Position numbers and translations under genes: made by a program. From Pseudomonadota bacterium (lineage in GTDB: Bacteria; Pseudomonadota; Gammaproteobacteria; Xanthomonadales; Xanthomonadaceae), in the NCBI GenBank assembly GCA_018242425.1, contig JAFEBX010000004.1:124001-188000 (forward strand): a stretch of DNA of 64,000 bases, given 5' to 3'. The notes beneath the pieces are model-generated. The model was not told where the DNA came from and ran no database searches. It was given only the letters and a program-made list of their open reading frames with translations. Positions within the stretch are counted from its first letter, which is position 1. Each line of letters opens with the position of its first letter. Shown in pieces: positions 38,942-46,699 of the stretch.

Positions 38942-39331
38942 ATGCCGATCGCCACCGGAACCTTCGCCCTGCAGATGAAAATGGAATCGGGACTCGATCT
39001 CGGTGACGGCGTGCAGACCGGCAGCTTCCGCTTCGACAAGCAGTTCAGCGGCGCGCTCGCGGCGACCAGCGTGGTGCAGATGATTTCCGCCGGCAATCCG
39101 GCGACGGGGTCGGCCGCCTACGTCGCGATCGAACGCATCGCCGGCACGCTTGATGGCCGCAGCGGCAGCTTCATGACCTGCCATCGCGGAATCGTGGATG
39201 GTGGCGATGCCTCGCTCGAGGTCGTGATCGTCCCGGGATCGGGCAACGACGGGCTTGAAGGCATTCGCGGCGGAATGACGATCCGCATCGAGGCCGGCAC
39301 GCACCACTACGAGCTGGATTACTCGCTGTAA
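38942..39331 (+). CDS. DUF3224-family protein
   Basis: A 129-residue small beta-rich protein matching the DUF3224 pattern: SGALAATSVVQMISAGNPATGSA, YVAIERIAGTLDGRSGSF, VVPGSGNDGLEGIRG and the closing HYELDYSL. Function is unknown for the family. It has no signal peptide. It is transcribed away from folC (77-base gap) and converges with the copper chaperone gene 15 bases later. Confidence 0.8.
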   Translation: MPIATGTFALQMKMESGLDLGDGVQTGSFRFDKQFSGALAATSVVQMISAGNPATGSAAYVAIERIAGTLDGRSGSFMTCHRGIVDGGDASLEVVIVPGSGNDGLEGIRGGMTIRIEAGTHHYELDYSL

Positions 39332-39346
39332 GTCGTACGCGTCCGC

Positions 39347-39793
39347 TTAATTCCCTGCGCGCACCACGAAATCGCCACGAACGTCGCGGCCCTTGCCGGC
39401 GTCGAAACGCAACGCGACGTGGTCGCCGGCCTGCAACGTTTTTTTCGGATCCATCAGCATCAGGTGCAGGCCACCGGGCTTCAGCTCGACGCTGCCATGC
39501 GCCGGCAGCACCAGCTGCGGCAATGCGCGCATCCTGCTGATGCCGTTCACCCGCGTGCTCTCGTGCAGGCTGGCGCTGCCGTAGGCGTCGCCGGAGACAC
39601 CCGTCACCGTGATCGCGACATCGCAGGGATTGTCGATGCGTGCGAACCCCGCATGCATCGGCATGCCGCCCGGCACCAGGCGGATCCAGGCATCGCGCAC
39701 CACTGGAACGCAGGTATCTGCCTTGCCACGCGCGAACGCGGGCAGCACGGCACAGGCGAGGGCGGCGGCAAGAAGCAGGCGACGGGTCTTCAT
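39347..39793 (-). CDS. periplasmic copper chaperone PCu(A)C
   Basis: A 148-residue exported protein (signal MKTRRLLLAAALACAVLPAFA). The copper motif of the family is present: Met44/Met46/His47 in PGGMPMHAGF, His77 in SLHE, Met88 in RMRAL and the GGLHLMLM stretch with His110 and Met112. PCu(A)C delivers Cu(I) to cytochrome oxidase CuA centres with Sco proteins. Two extra cysteines (Cys28 and Cys57) could make a disulphide. No cox or sco gene is adjacent. Confidence 0.88.
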   Translation of the reverse strand: MKTRRLLLAAALACAVLPAFARGKADTCVPVVRDAWIRLVPGGMPMHAGFARIDNPCDVAITVTGVSGDAYGSASLHESTRVNGISRMRALPQLVLPAHGSVELKPGGLHLMLMDPKKTLQAGDHVALRFDAGKGRDVRGDFVVRAGN

Positions 39794-39832
39794 CCGCCTA
39801 TGATACGTGCCTGACCTGTACGGATCGATTCC

Positions 39833-40585
39833 ATGCTCGAGCACCACGACAACGCCACCCTTCGCACCATCACCCTCAAGCGCGCGCCGGTCAACGCGCT
39901 GAATCCGGAATTGTGCGAAACCCTGGTCGGCGCGATTGCGCAAGCGACCGCCGATGGCTGCGACGGCATCGTGCTGGCCGGTGGCGAGAAAGTGTTCACG
40001 GCCGGACTCGACGTACCGCACCTGATGTCGCTCGGCACGGATCGCGCCGCCCTGCACGCCGCCTGGGAATCGTTCTTCGCAGCCGCGCGCGCGATCGCCG
40101 AATGCCCGATCCCGGTTGTCGCCGCCATCACCGGCCATTCGCCCGCTGGCGGCTGCGTGCTGGCGTTGTGCTGCGACCATCGCGTCATGGCGCGCGGGCC
40201 GTTCCAGATCGGCCTCAACGAAACCCAGGTCGGGATCGCGGTGCCGTAAGGCATCCAGCGCCTGTTGCGCCGCGCCGTCGGACGCCATCGCGCGGAACAG
40301 CTGCTGATCCGCGGCGCGATGGTGGATGCCGAGACGGCATTGGCGATCGGGCTGGTGGATGAACTCGCCGCGCACGGCGAAGTCGTCACCGCCGCGCACG
40401 TCTGGCTGTCCAGCCTGCAGGGATTGCCGCGCACGCCGATGTTGCGCACGCGTGCGATCGCGCGCGCAGATCTTGCCGAAGCGCTGTCGCCGCGCCATGT
40501 CGATCTCGACGCGATGCTTGACCTCTGGGAGCACCCGGACGCGCAGGCCGCGCTCAAGGCATTGATGGCCAAGCTCGGGAAGTAA
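39833..40585 (+). pseudogene. enoyl-CoA isomerase/hydratase split by an in-frame stop
   Basis: A single frame encodes a complete crotonase-family protein of 250 residues, except for a TAA at 40247-40249. Before it: KVFTAGLDV (oxyanion-hole loop), ITGHSPAGGCVLALCCDHR and GLNETQVGIAVP. After it: GIQRLLRRAVG and the normal C-terminus. GLNETQ resembles delta3,delta2-enoyl-CoA isomerases, where the glutamate is catalytic. Related proteins tend to have Glu here (PEG), so a single G-to-T change (GAA to TAA) would explain the stop. No frameshift is needed. The 3' part has an internal ATG at 40265 but no ribosome site. It could be a recent inactivation, an assembly error, or readthrough. Confidence 0.8.
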
Positions 40586-40595
40586 AGCTCAGTCT

Positions 40596-41444
40596 TCAGG
40601 CATCGCCGGTTGCGACCGGGCGCGCGTCGTCGCTGATCCAGCCGCTCCATGATCCGGTATAGAGCTTGGCGCCGATCAGTCCGGCGTGCGCCATCGCCAG
40701 CAGGTTGTGGGCGGCGGTGACGCCGGAGCCGCACATCGACACCAGGTCGGATGGCGTGCGCCCCGACAGCAGCTCGCCGAACTCGGCAAACAGTTCCTGC
40801 GGCGACTTGAAGCGCCCATCGCCAGCGAGATTGCGCGCGAACGGGCGGTTCACCGCACCGGGCACGTGCCCGGCCTTGCGGTCCAGCGGTTCGACATCGC
40901 CGCGGAAGCGTTCCGCCGCGCGCGCATCCACCAGCAATCCGCCGTGCGCGAGATGCGCGATGACATCATCGTGCGAGAACAGCAACGAACGATCGAACGT
41001 CGCCGGATATGCCGCCGCCGCGCGGATCTCCGGCAATTCCGTCGTCACCGGACAGCCCAGCGCGTTCCAGCGCGCGAACCCGCCATCGAGCACGGCGACG
41101 CCCTGGTGGCCGAGCGTCCGCAACAGCCACCACGCGCGTGCCGCGAACATGCCCTGGTCGGCGTCGTAAACCACGACCTGCGTGCCCGGCGTGATGCCCC
41201 ACGCGCCCAGCGTGCGGGCGAAGTCATCATCGCGCGGCCACGGGTGGCGGCCCTCGCCCTGCACGCGCATGTCGGAGAGGTCGCGCTCGAGGTTGGCGTA
41301 ACGCGCACCGGGAACGTGCCCCTGGCGATACATCGCTTCGCCGGCGGCGCGATCGGCCAGGTTCACGCGCGCATCCAGCACGATCCACGAGGGATCATCG
41401 AGATGCTGCAACAGGGTTTCGCAATCGATCAGCGTGGTGAACAT
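40596..41444 (-). CDS. sseA: 3-mercaptopyruvate/thiosulfate sulfurtransferase
   Basis: A 282-residue two-domain rhodanese. The N-terminal domain is inactive (WIVLDARVNLADR...). The C-terminal domain has the catalytic loop SMCGSGVTAAHN, with the CGSGVT hexapeptide typical of 3-mercaptopyruvate sulfurtransferases rather than the CRKGVT of thiosulfate enzymes. It transfers sulfane sulfur from cysteine degradation. It lies 3 bases after the Nudix gene on the same strand and probably shares its transcript. Confidence 0.9.
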   Translation of the reverse strand: MFTTLIDCETLLQHLDDPSWIVLDARVNLADRAAGEAMYRQGHVPGARYANLERDLSDMRVQGEGRHPWPRDDDFARTLGAWGITPGTQVVVYDADQGMFAARAWWLLRTLGHQGVAVLDGGFARWNALGCPVTTELPEIRAAAAYPATFDRSLLFSHDDVIAHLAHGGLLVDARAAERFRGDVEPLDRKAGHVPGAVNRPFARNLAGDGRFKSPQELFAEFGELLSGRTPSDLVSMCGSGVTAAHNLLAMAHAGLIGAKLYTGSWSGWISDDARPVATGDA

Positions 41445-41447
41445 CGG

Positions 41448-42077
41448 TTACTCCAGTCGTTGCCGCAAGTCGTCCAGCATCATCGCGCTCGCACCCCAGA
41501 TGCGATGCGGCGACACCGATGGCGGCAGTCGGTATTCAAGGACATGGCGGACGCCATCGCCCATCGTCATTTCCACCTGCCCGAGGTTGCCCGGATCACG
41601 CAACGCACCCAGCGATACCTCGAAGGCATCGGCGACTTCATGCGGATCGGGCTTCGCGACATAGGTGGGGTCGAGCCAGGCGACGATCGGCGTCACCCGG
41701 AACCCGCTAACCGTCGCCATCGGATCAAGCGCGCCCAGCGGACGGACCAGGGCGGCGGGAATAGCGAGTTCCTCGCGGGTTTCGCGCAACGCCACCGCGA
41801 TCGCATCCTCGTCATCGGGATCACGCGCACCACCGGGAAACGCGACCTGGCCACCATGATGGCGCAGCCCGCCATTGCGCAGCGTGAGCAGCACCTTCCA
41901 GTCGTCGGCACGCGGCACGAGGCCAATCAGCACCGCCGCTTCGCGAAAGCGTTCGATCCCGAACCACGCGCGCATCAGCGGCGCGTTCGCGCCCTCGCCC
42001 GTCGGCAAGGCATCGAGTGGGTGCAGCACGTGGCGCAACCGCCGCAACAAGGCATCGTTGCCTGCATCGAAACTCAT
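41448..42077 (-). CDS. Nudix hydrolase (CoA pyrophosphatase, NudL-like)
   Basis: A 209-residue Nudix protein. The box GGARDPDDEDAIAVALRETREEL matches GX5EX7REUXEE, and LLTLRNGGLRHHGGQVAFPGG upstream is the extended motif of CoA diphosphatases (UPF0035). It probably cleaves CoA or acyl-CoA to 3',5'-ADP and phosphopantetheine. The ATG at 42077 overlaps the DUF1289 stop by 4 bases, giving a three-gene series DUF1289-Nudix-sulfurtransferase. Confidence 0.88.
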   Translation of the reverse strand: MSFDAGNDALLRRLRHVLHPLDALPTGEGANAPLMRAWFGIERFREAAVLIGLVPRADDWKVLLTLRNGGLRHHGGQVAFPGGARDPDDEDAIAVALRETREELAIPAALVRPLGALDPMATVSGFRVTPIVAWLDPTYVAKPDPHEVADAFEVSLGALRDPGNLGQVEMTMGDGVRHVLEYRLPPSVSPHRIWGASAMMLDDLRQRLE

Positions 42078-42262
42078 GCGCGATCCGTCGCGCGCGCCGG
42101 GATCAGCACATCGATCACATGCAGGCGCAATTGCGGCGACATCACGCCCCAGGCAGCGATCTCGTCGAGCGTGCGCAGGCAGCCTTCGCACAGGCCGTCA
42201 TCGCCCATCTCGCACACGTTCACGCAAGGGGACAGGATGGGCAGGGGCAGCGCGGCATTCAT
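42074..42262 (-). CDS. DUF1289 small cysteine-rich protein
   Basis: A 62-residue protein with the DUF1289 pattern SPCVNVCEMGDDGLCEGC, then RTLDEIAAW; the four cysteines probably bind a metal. Function unknown; often found next to Nudix or sulfurtransferase genes. The start at ATG 42262 gives a normal N-terminus. It overlaps the Nudix start by 4 bases. Confidence 0.85.
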   Translation of the reverse strand: MNAALPLPILSPCVNVCEMGDDGLCEGCLRTLDEIAAWGVMSPQLRLHVIDVLIPARATDRA

Positions 42263-42295
42263 CCCGTCATTCTCCCATTCCGCAACCCCAAAACG

Positions 42296-42321
42296 AAAAC
42301 GCCGGCACTGGGCCGGCGTTT
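42296..42321 (-). terminator. terminator of the FKBP gene
   Basis: AAACGCCGGC (42297-42306) and GCCGGCGTTT (42312-42321) form a 10-bp stem around ACTGG. On the minus strand a TTTT run ends it at 42296. It is 20 bases after the FKBP stop and 34 bases before the DUF1289 start. Confidence 0.8.
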
Positions 42322-42341
42322 CCAAACTGCTGAAGCGTCGA

Positions 42342-43043
42342 TTACTTGACGCTGTTGAGCTTGACGTCGAACTGCACGGCGGCATTCGGCGGCATGCCGG
42401 TGCGCGGATCGGCACCGAAAGCCTTGCTCGGCGGCAGGGTGATTTCCCACTGCGAGCCGGCCGGCATCTGGGTGATGGCTTCACGCAGGCCTTCGACCTG
42501 CACTTCGCTCAGCTTCATCGCCGGTGCGTCTTCCATCTTGGCATCGGCCGGACGCTCGCCCATGAAGAACGGGCCGGCGAAGGCCACGGAGATCGTGCTG
42601 CCCAGCGCCGGACGCGCGCCGGTGCCGGCGGTCACGACCTTGTACTGGACGCCCGACGGCAGGGTCTTGACGCCCGGCTTGGCCTTGTTGGCGGCCAGGA
42701 ACTGGTTGCTCTTGGTCAGGTTGGCGGCGGCGGCCTTGTCATACTCGGCCTTGGCCTGCTGGGCGCGGGCCTGCTGGCGGCGCTGGAAAGCTTCCATCAC
42801 CGGCTTGGCCTGGGCTTCCGCAAGCGCGGGATCCTTCTTGGCGTAAGCGTCCTGGACGCCCTTGACCGCAGAATTGATGTCGATCTGCTCGCCAGCTTCC
42901 TGGACCTGCTGCAGCTGGCCACCGAGCTGGTATCCGAAGATATAGCTGAGCTTGCCCTTCTCGCTGGTCATGTCCTGGGCGCTGGCTGCCCCGGCCGTCA
43001 TCGTCAAGGCCGCAAGAACGGCGGCCAGGGTACGCATCTTCAT
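42342..43043 (-). CDS. periplasmic FKBP-type peptidyl-prolyl isomerase (Mip/FkpA-like)
   Basis: A 233-residue exported protein (signal MKMRTLAAVLAALTMTAGAASA). The N-terminal helical dimerisation part (about residues 24-120, KLSYIFGYQLGGQL...) is followed by an FKBP domain (about 125-233, GVQYKVVTAGTGARP and GSQWEITLPPSKAFG). It catalyses proline isomerisation and chaperones envelope proteins. In pathogenic relatives Mip proteins contribute to host infection. Own terminator downstream; divergent from a crotonase. Confidence 0.9.
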   Translation of the reverse strand: MKMRTLAAVLAALTMTAGAASAQDMTSEKGKLSYIFGYQLGGQLQQVQEAGEQIDINSAVKGVQDAYAKKDPALAEAQAKPVMEAFQRRQQARAQQAKAEYDKAAAANLTKSNQFLAANKAKPGVKTLPSGVQYKVVTAGTGARPALGSTISVAFAGPFFMGERPADAKMEDAPAMKLSEVQVEGLREAITQMPAGSQWEITLPPSKAFGADPRTGMPPNAAVQFDVKLNSVK

Positions 43044-43189
43044 CGAAACAACACTCCTTGGATGGTCTGGCGTCCCGACGGACGTCAGGAAGCGCGGGGT
43101 AGCATAATCGCCTACGGCCTGAACCGCGACTGTGGATGGACAGCGGATTCGGGCAGAAAGTTCCCATTCAGTCCTGCAGACCCCGCCCC

Positions 43190-43972
43190 ATGACCAATTC
43201 CCCCCTCCGGATTTCCGACCAGGGCGCCGTGCGCCTGATCCAGATCGACCGCCCCGACAAGCTCAACGCCTTGAATTCCGCCACGATTTCCGCGCTGGAC
43301 GTGGCTTTTGCCGAGGCGATCGCCGACCCCGCCGTGAGGGTGATCGTGCTGACCGGATCGGGCGCCAAGGCCTTCGTGGCCGGTGCCGACATCTCCGAAA
43401 TGAATGGCCTGACCCCGACCGAGGGCCGCGATTTCTCGCTGCGCGGGACGCGGATGATGCGACGGATCGAACGCTCACCCAAGCCGGTGATCGCGATGGT
43501 GAACGGTTTCGCCCTGGGTGGCGGCCTGGAGCTGGCGATGAGCTGCCATCTGCGCATCGCCGCAGACAGCGCCAAGGTCGGGCAGCCGGAAATCAATCTC
43601 GGCCTGATTCCCGGCTTCGGTGGCAGCCAGCGCCTGTTGCGCCTGGCGGGACGCGCCGCGACGCTGGAACTGTGCCTGACCGGAGCGCCGATCAATGCCG
43701 AACGCGCGTTGCAACTCGGCATCGTCAATCGCGTGGTGCCGGCGGCCGAACTCGAAGCCGAGACGATGAAACTGGCGCAGCAACTGGCGAAGGCGGCACC
43801 ACTCGCGCTGCGCGGCATGCTCGACTGCGTCAACATCGGCGAGGACTGCGCGCTGGAAGAAGGACTTGAATACGAATCCGCGCAATTCGGACTGGTGTTC
43901 TCCACCGACGACATGCGCGAAGGCACCTCGGCGTTCCTGGAAAAGCGCGCCGCGGAGTTCAAGGGCCGCTGA
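43190..43972 (+). CDS. enoyl-CoA hydratase (crotonase family)
   Basis: A 260-residue crotonase: the oxyanion-hole stretches AFVAGADISEM and GFALGGGLELAM, and the catalytic-glutamate regions PEINLGLIPGFGGSQRL and so on are intact. It hydrates trans-2-enoyl-CoA in fatty-acid oxidation. Start at ATG 43190, 146 bases from the FKBP start. A second, broken, crotonase-family gene lies at 39833. The two genes downstream are on the same strand with gaps of 4 bases. Confidence 0.92.
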   Translation: MTNSPLRISDQGAVRLIQIDRPDKLNALNSATISALDVAFAEAIADPAVRVIVLTGSGAKAFVAGADISEMNGLTPTEGRDFSLRGTRMMRRIERSPKPVIAMVNGFALGGGLELAMSCHLRIAADSAKVGQPEINLGLIPGFGGSQRLLRLAGRAATLELCLTGAPINAERALQLGIVNRVVPAAELEAETMKLAQQLAKAAPLALRGMLDCVNIGEDCALEEGLEYESAQFGLVFSTDDMREGTSAFLEKRAAEFKGR

Positions 43973-43976
43973 CCCG

Positions 43977-44324
43977 ATGGAACACGCGCGCCCGCAGGAA
44001 GTGATCGCGGCGTTGCGTCGTGGTGATGTCGATGCCGCTCTGGATGCCGGCTTGATGGAAATGGCCGGCAGCGGCCGCCTCGATCACGCCGATCTGTCGA
44101 GCGCGGATCGCGAACGCATCCTCGCCGCCGCGGCGAAGCTGCGTTTCGCCTGGGACGCACGCGAACGCTACCGCGCGCGCCAGCAGCGGCTGGACGATCG
44201 CGCGCGCAAGCGCGATGCACGGCGCACTCACGCGCCGTCCGCTGATGGCGCCGTGAAACCCGCCCTGCCCGCCGCCGCGGCGAACGCATTGGCGAAAGCG
44301 CTCGCCCGCGCGCAAGGGAAATAG
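43977..44324 (+). CDS. unrecognised Ala/Arg-rich small protein between crotonase and nth
   Basis: A 115-residue, highly charged, helical-looking protein starting MEHARPQEVIAALRRG, with an Arg-rich middle (WDARERYRARQQRLDDRARK) and an Ala-rich C-terminus. No signal peptide, membrane segment or catalytic motif. It lies 4 bases after the crotonase and 4 bases before the nth start, suggesting a three-gene operon. I do not recognise the family. Confidence 0.6.
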   Translation: MEHARPQEVIAALRRGDVDAALDAGLMEMAGSGRLDHADLSSADRERILAAAAKLRFAWDARERYRARQQRLDDRARKRDARRTHAPSADGAVKPALPAAAANALAKALARAQGK

Positions 44325-44328
44325 ATTG

Positions 44329-44973
44329 ATGGCACAGATGACGCGTGCCGAGATCCGCGAAGCGTTCGAGCGCTGGCGGCAGCTCGATCCCGAACCGAAG
44401 ACCGAGCTGCTCTACCAGACGTCGTTCCAGTTGCTGGTGGCGGTCGTGCTGTCGGCGCAAAGCACGGATGCCGGCGTCAACCGCGCCACGCGCACGCTGT
44501 TCAAGGCCGCGCCGACGCCGAAGAAAATGGTCGCGCTGGGCGTGGACGGGGTGAAATCGCATATCGCCACGCTCGGCCTGTACAACGCCAAGGCCACGAA
44601 CGTGGTCGCGCTGTCGCAGCTGTTGATCGAACGGCACGACGGCGAGGTTCCGGCGGATCGCGACGCACTGGAAGCGTTGCCGGGCGTCGGTCGCAAGACC
44701 GCCAACGTGGTGATGAACGTCGTCTTCGGCGAACCGACGATGGCGGTCGACACGCACATCTTCCGCGTCGCCAATCGCACCGGCATGGCGCCGGGCAAGA
44801 CGCCTCTTGCAGTGGAACTGGGATTGCTCAAGCGCGTGCCGGAGGAGTTCATGGCGCACGCGCATCACTGGCTGATCCTGCATGGACGCTACACCTGCGT
44901 GGCGCGCACGCCGAAATGCCCGCAATGCCCGATCCGCGATCTCTGCAAGTTCAAGGACAAGACCGCGGGCTGA
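44329..44973 (+). CDS. nth: endonuclease III
   Basis: A 214-residue base-excision repair glycosylase/AP lyase. It has the helix-hairpin-helix LPGVGRKTANVV with the catalytic lysine, the catalytic aspartate in AVDTHIFRV, and the [4Fe-4S] ligands CVARTPKCPQCPIRDLC with 6-2-5 spacing. It removes oxidised pyrimidines. Start ATG 44329; a TTG just before it (44326) is less likely. It ends just before a bidirectional terminator. Confidence 0.96.
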   Translation: MAQMTRAEIREAFERWRQLDPEPKTELLYQTSFQLLVAVVLSAQSTDAGVNRATRTLFKAAPTPKKMVALGVDGVKSHIATLGLYNAKATNVVALSQLLIERHDGEVPADRDALEALPGVGRKTANVVMNVVFGEPTMAVDTHIFRVANRTGMAPGKTPLAVELGLLKRVPEEFMAHAHHWLILHGRYTCVARTPKCPQCPIRDLCKFKDKTAG

Positions 44974-44980
44974 GCAAAAG

Positions 44981-45007
44981 AAAACGGCGGCACATGGCCG
45001 CCGTTTT
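44981..45007. terminator. bidirectional terminator between nth and the porin gene
   Basis: AAAACGGCGGC (44981-44991) and GCCGCCGTTTT (44997-45007) form an 11-bp stem around an ACATG loop, with T runs on both strands. It ends nth (+) and the phosphate porin (-). Confidence 0.85.
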
Positions 45008-45034
45008 CCATCCGCATGGATCAAACCGGATCGA

Positions 45035-46429
45035 TTACCACTTGATCTCGGTGAAGACACCGAACTCGTCGGCCTTGGCATCGGTCTTCTGGCCGTCCTT
45101 GATGTCTTCGTGCTTGTAGACCGCGGCGACCTTCACGCCCTTGGCCAGCACGTAGTCGACGCCGAAGTTGTAGTACTTGTCCTTCAGGCCCGGATCCAGC
45201 CAGCGGCTGACGTCGGACTGGTCGTAGCGACCGAACAGCGAGACCTTGTCGGTGAAGTTCACGTTGCCCCACAAAGACCAGCCGCGGGCGCGATCGCCAA
45301 CGTAGGTCTTGAGGTTGGACGGCACGGTCGGGTTATAGACCGGCAGGCCATAACCGCCCACCGTCGACGGCGGCACGGCGGCGCCGAGCAACACGCGGTT
45401 CCAGTTGTTGGCCGCGAAGTATTCGCCACCAACCCGGAACTTGCTGTTGCCATAGGACACCAGGCCATCGAGTCGGTTGGCGCTGTGTTCGGCCGGCGTG
45501 CTGGACGGATACGCTTCCTTGCCGAGCTTGCCGTGGTAACCGCCGATGGCGATGTTCAGGCCTTCGATCGGCGTCACGCCAACGCGCGCTTCAAGATCGA
45601 CACCCTTGCTGCGGCTCGGATTCTTGTAGCCGCCGCCGTTCACCGCAGACACCGCGTAGTTGAACATGCTGTTGTTGAAGGTACCGAACACGTGCAGGCC
45701 CCAGTCCGACGAGGTGCCCGTCTTCAGGCGGTCGGCCAGGGTGTTTTCGACATAGCGGTAGCCATAATTGCTTTCGGCGTACGGCACCCACGGCATGTCG
45801 GCGGCACCCAGGCGCACGGTAAGGGCATCGCTGTACTTGCCCTGCACGTAGGCCTTCTTGATGTACAGCTCGGTGGCGCCAACGGCGCTGCTGTACTGGA
45901 AGTCGGTGGTGATGTTCGCCGAGTAGGTGTCGTTGAACTTGTGGTTGACGCCGATGTAGGCGCGCTTGACGTCGAAGCCCAGGCCATTGGTGCCGGCCTT
46001 CTTGACGCCATGGTCCTTGATGGACTGGCTGGTCAGGTCGGCGAACACGGTGCCGGTGACGCTGGTGTCGTTGACCAGTTTCTCGAGCTTGTCGGTCTTG
46101 GCCGTGCTCTTGGCGACGTCTTCGTTGGTCTTGGCCTGCTGCGTGTTGACCTCGGACTGCGCATCGGTGCGCTCTTCGAGGTTCGCCAGCTTTTCCTGCA
46201 TGGCGGCGAGCTGCGCCTTCAGCGCATCGATTTCGGCGCGGTCGGACGAGGTGGCCGGCCCGGCGGATTCGGTGGCGACCGGGGCGGCGGCCTTCTTCTT
46301 CACCGCATGGCGCTTGCTCGAATGCTTCGTGCGCGGATCGGGATCGGCATGGGCCGCGGTGGCCGCGCCGAAGAGACTGACGGCGATCATCGCCGCGAGC
46401 AGGTTGGTACGCATGGACAGCTTCCTCAT
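45035..46429 (-). CDS. phosphate-selective porin (OprO/OprP-like)
   Basis: A 464-residue outer-membrane protein: signal peptide (to about ADPDPRTKH), a Lys/Ala-rich segment, a coiled coil (about residues 65-110, RAEIDALKAQLAAMQEKLANLEERTD), then a beta barrel with aromatic-bounded strands ending in FTEIKW. The coiled coil before an OprP-type barrel is common in xanthomonads, where it may anchor trimers to peptidoglycan. The gene is divergent from pstS, so phosphate import is the likely role. Start at 46429; ATG 46414 is an alternative. A TTGTCACAACAGTGACGG-like stretch on the minus strand, near 46495-46512, is a weak Pho-box candidate. Confidence 0.85.
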   Translation of the reverse strand: MRKLSMRTNLLAAMIAVSLFGAATAAHADPDPRTKHSSKRHAVKKKAAAPVATESAGPATSSDRAEIDALKAQLAAMQEKLANLEERTDAQSEVNTQQAKTNEDVAKSTAKTDKLEKLVNDTSVTGTVFADLTSQSIKDHGVKKAGTNGLGFDVKRAYIGVNHKFNDTYSANITTDFQYSSAVGATELYIKKAYVQGKYSDALTVRLGAADMPWVPYAESNYGYRYVENTLADRLKTGTSSDWGLHVFGTFNNSMFNYAVSAVNGGGYKNPSRSKGVDLEARVGVTPIEGLNIAIGGYHGKLGKEAYPSSTPAEHSANRLDGLVSYGNSKFRVGGEYFAANNWNRVLLGAAVPPSTVGGYGLPVYNPTVPSNLKTYVGDRARGWSLWGNVNFTDKVSLFGRYDQSDVSRWLDPGLKDKYYNFGVDYVLAKGVKVAAVYKHEDIKDGQKTDAKADEFGVFTEIKW

Positions 46430-46612
46430 TGGAGAGATTGGCGAATGGCGTGCGCCGCGGCGAAGCGCCGGCTCGGCGAGCGGTGTTAAGAATCCGTCAC
46501 TGTTGTGACAAATTTGAGTCAGGAACGGAATGGATGTTTTTTCATGTCGTCATGCAATCAATCTGCATGCGGCATCACGCTGTCATCCGGATGAAACATG
46601 CGCGACGCGCGG

Positions 46613-46630
46613 CTGTCATCTTTCCATCAT
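46613..46630 (+). promoter_or_regulatory. candidate Pho box upstream of pstS1
   Basis: CTGTCAT (46613-46619) and CCATCAT (46624-46630) are direct half-sites 11 bases apart, the spacing of PhoB boxes (consensus CTGTCAT-N4-CTGTCAT). It lies 70 bases before the pstS1 GTG. Another CTGTCAT at 46580 lacks a second half-site. Confidence 0.55.
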
Positions 46631-46699
46631 GAAATCGCGTCGTTCGATCCCGGCAACTCCGGCCGCACTCATCCAGTTCCAAACCCAAGGGAGCACCAC

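Noticed and set aside
40265..40585. A separate small gene of 106 residues after the crotonase stop
   Set aside because: It is in the same frame as the upstream part and equals the C-terminal half of one crotonase; no ribosome site precedes its ATG.
44326..44328. TTG start for nth
   Set aside because: ATG follows immediately and gives the usual family N-terminus without an added residue.
46580..46597. An additional Pho box starting with CTGTCAT at 46580
   Set aside because: The position 11 bases downstream reads ATGAAAC, which does not match a second half-site.
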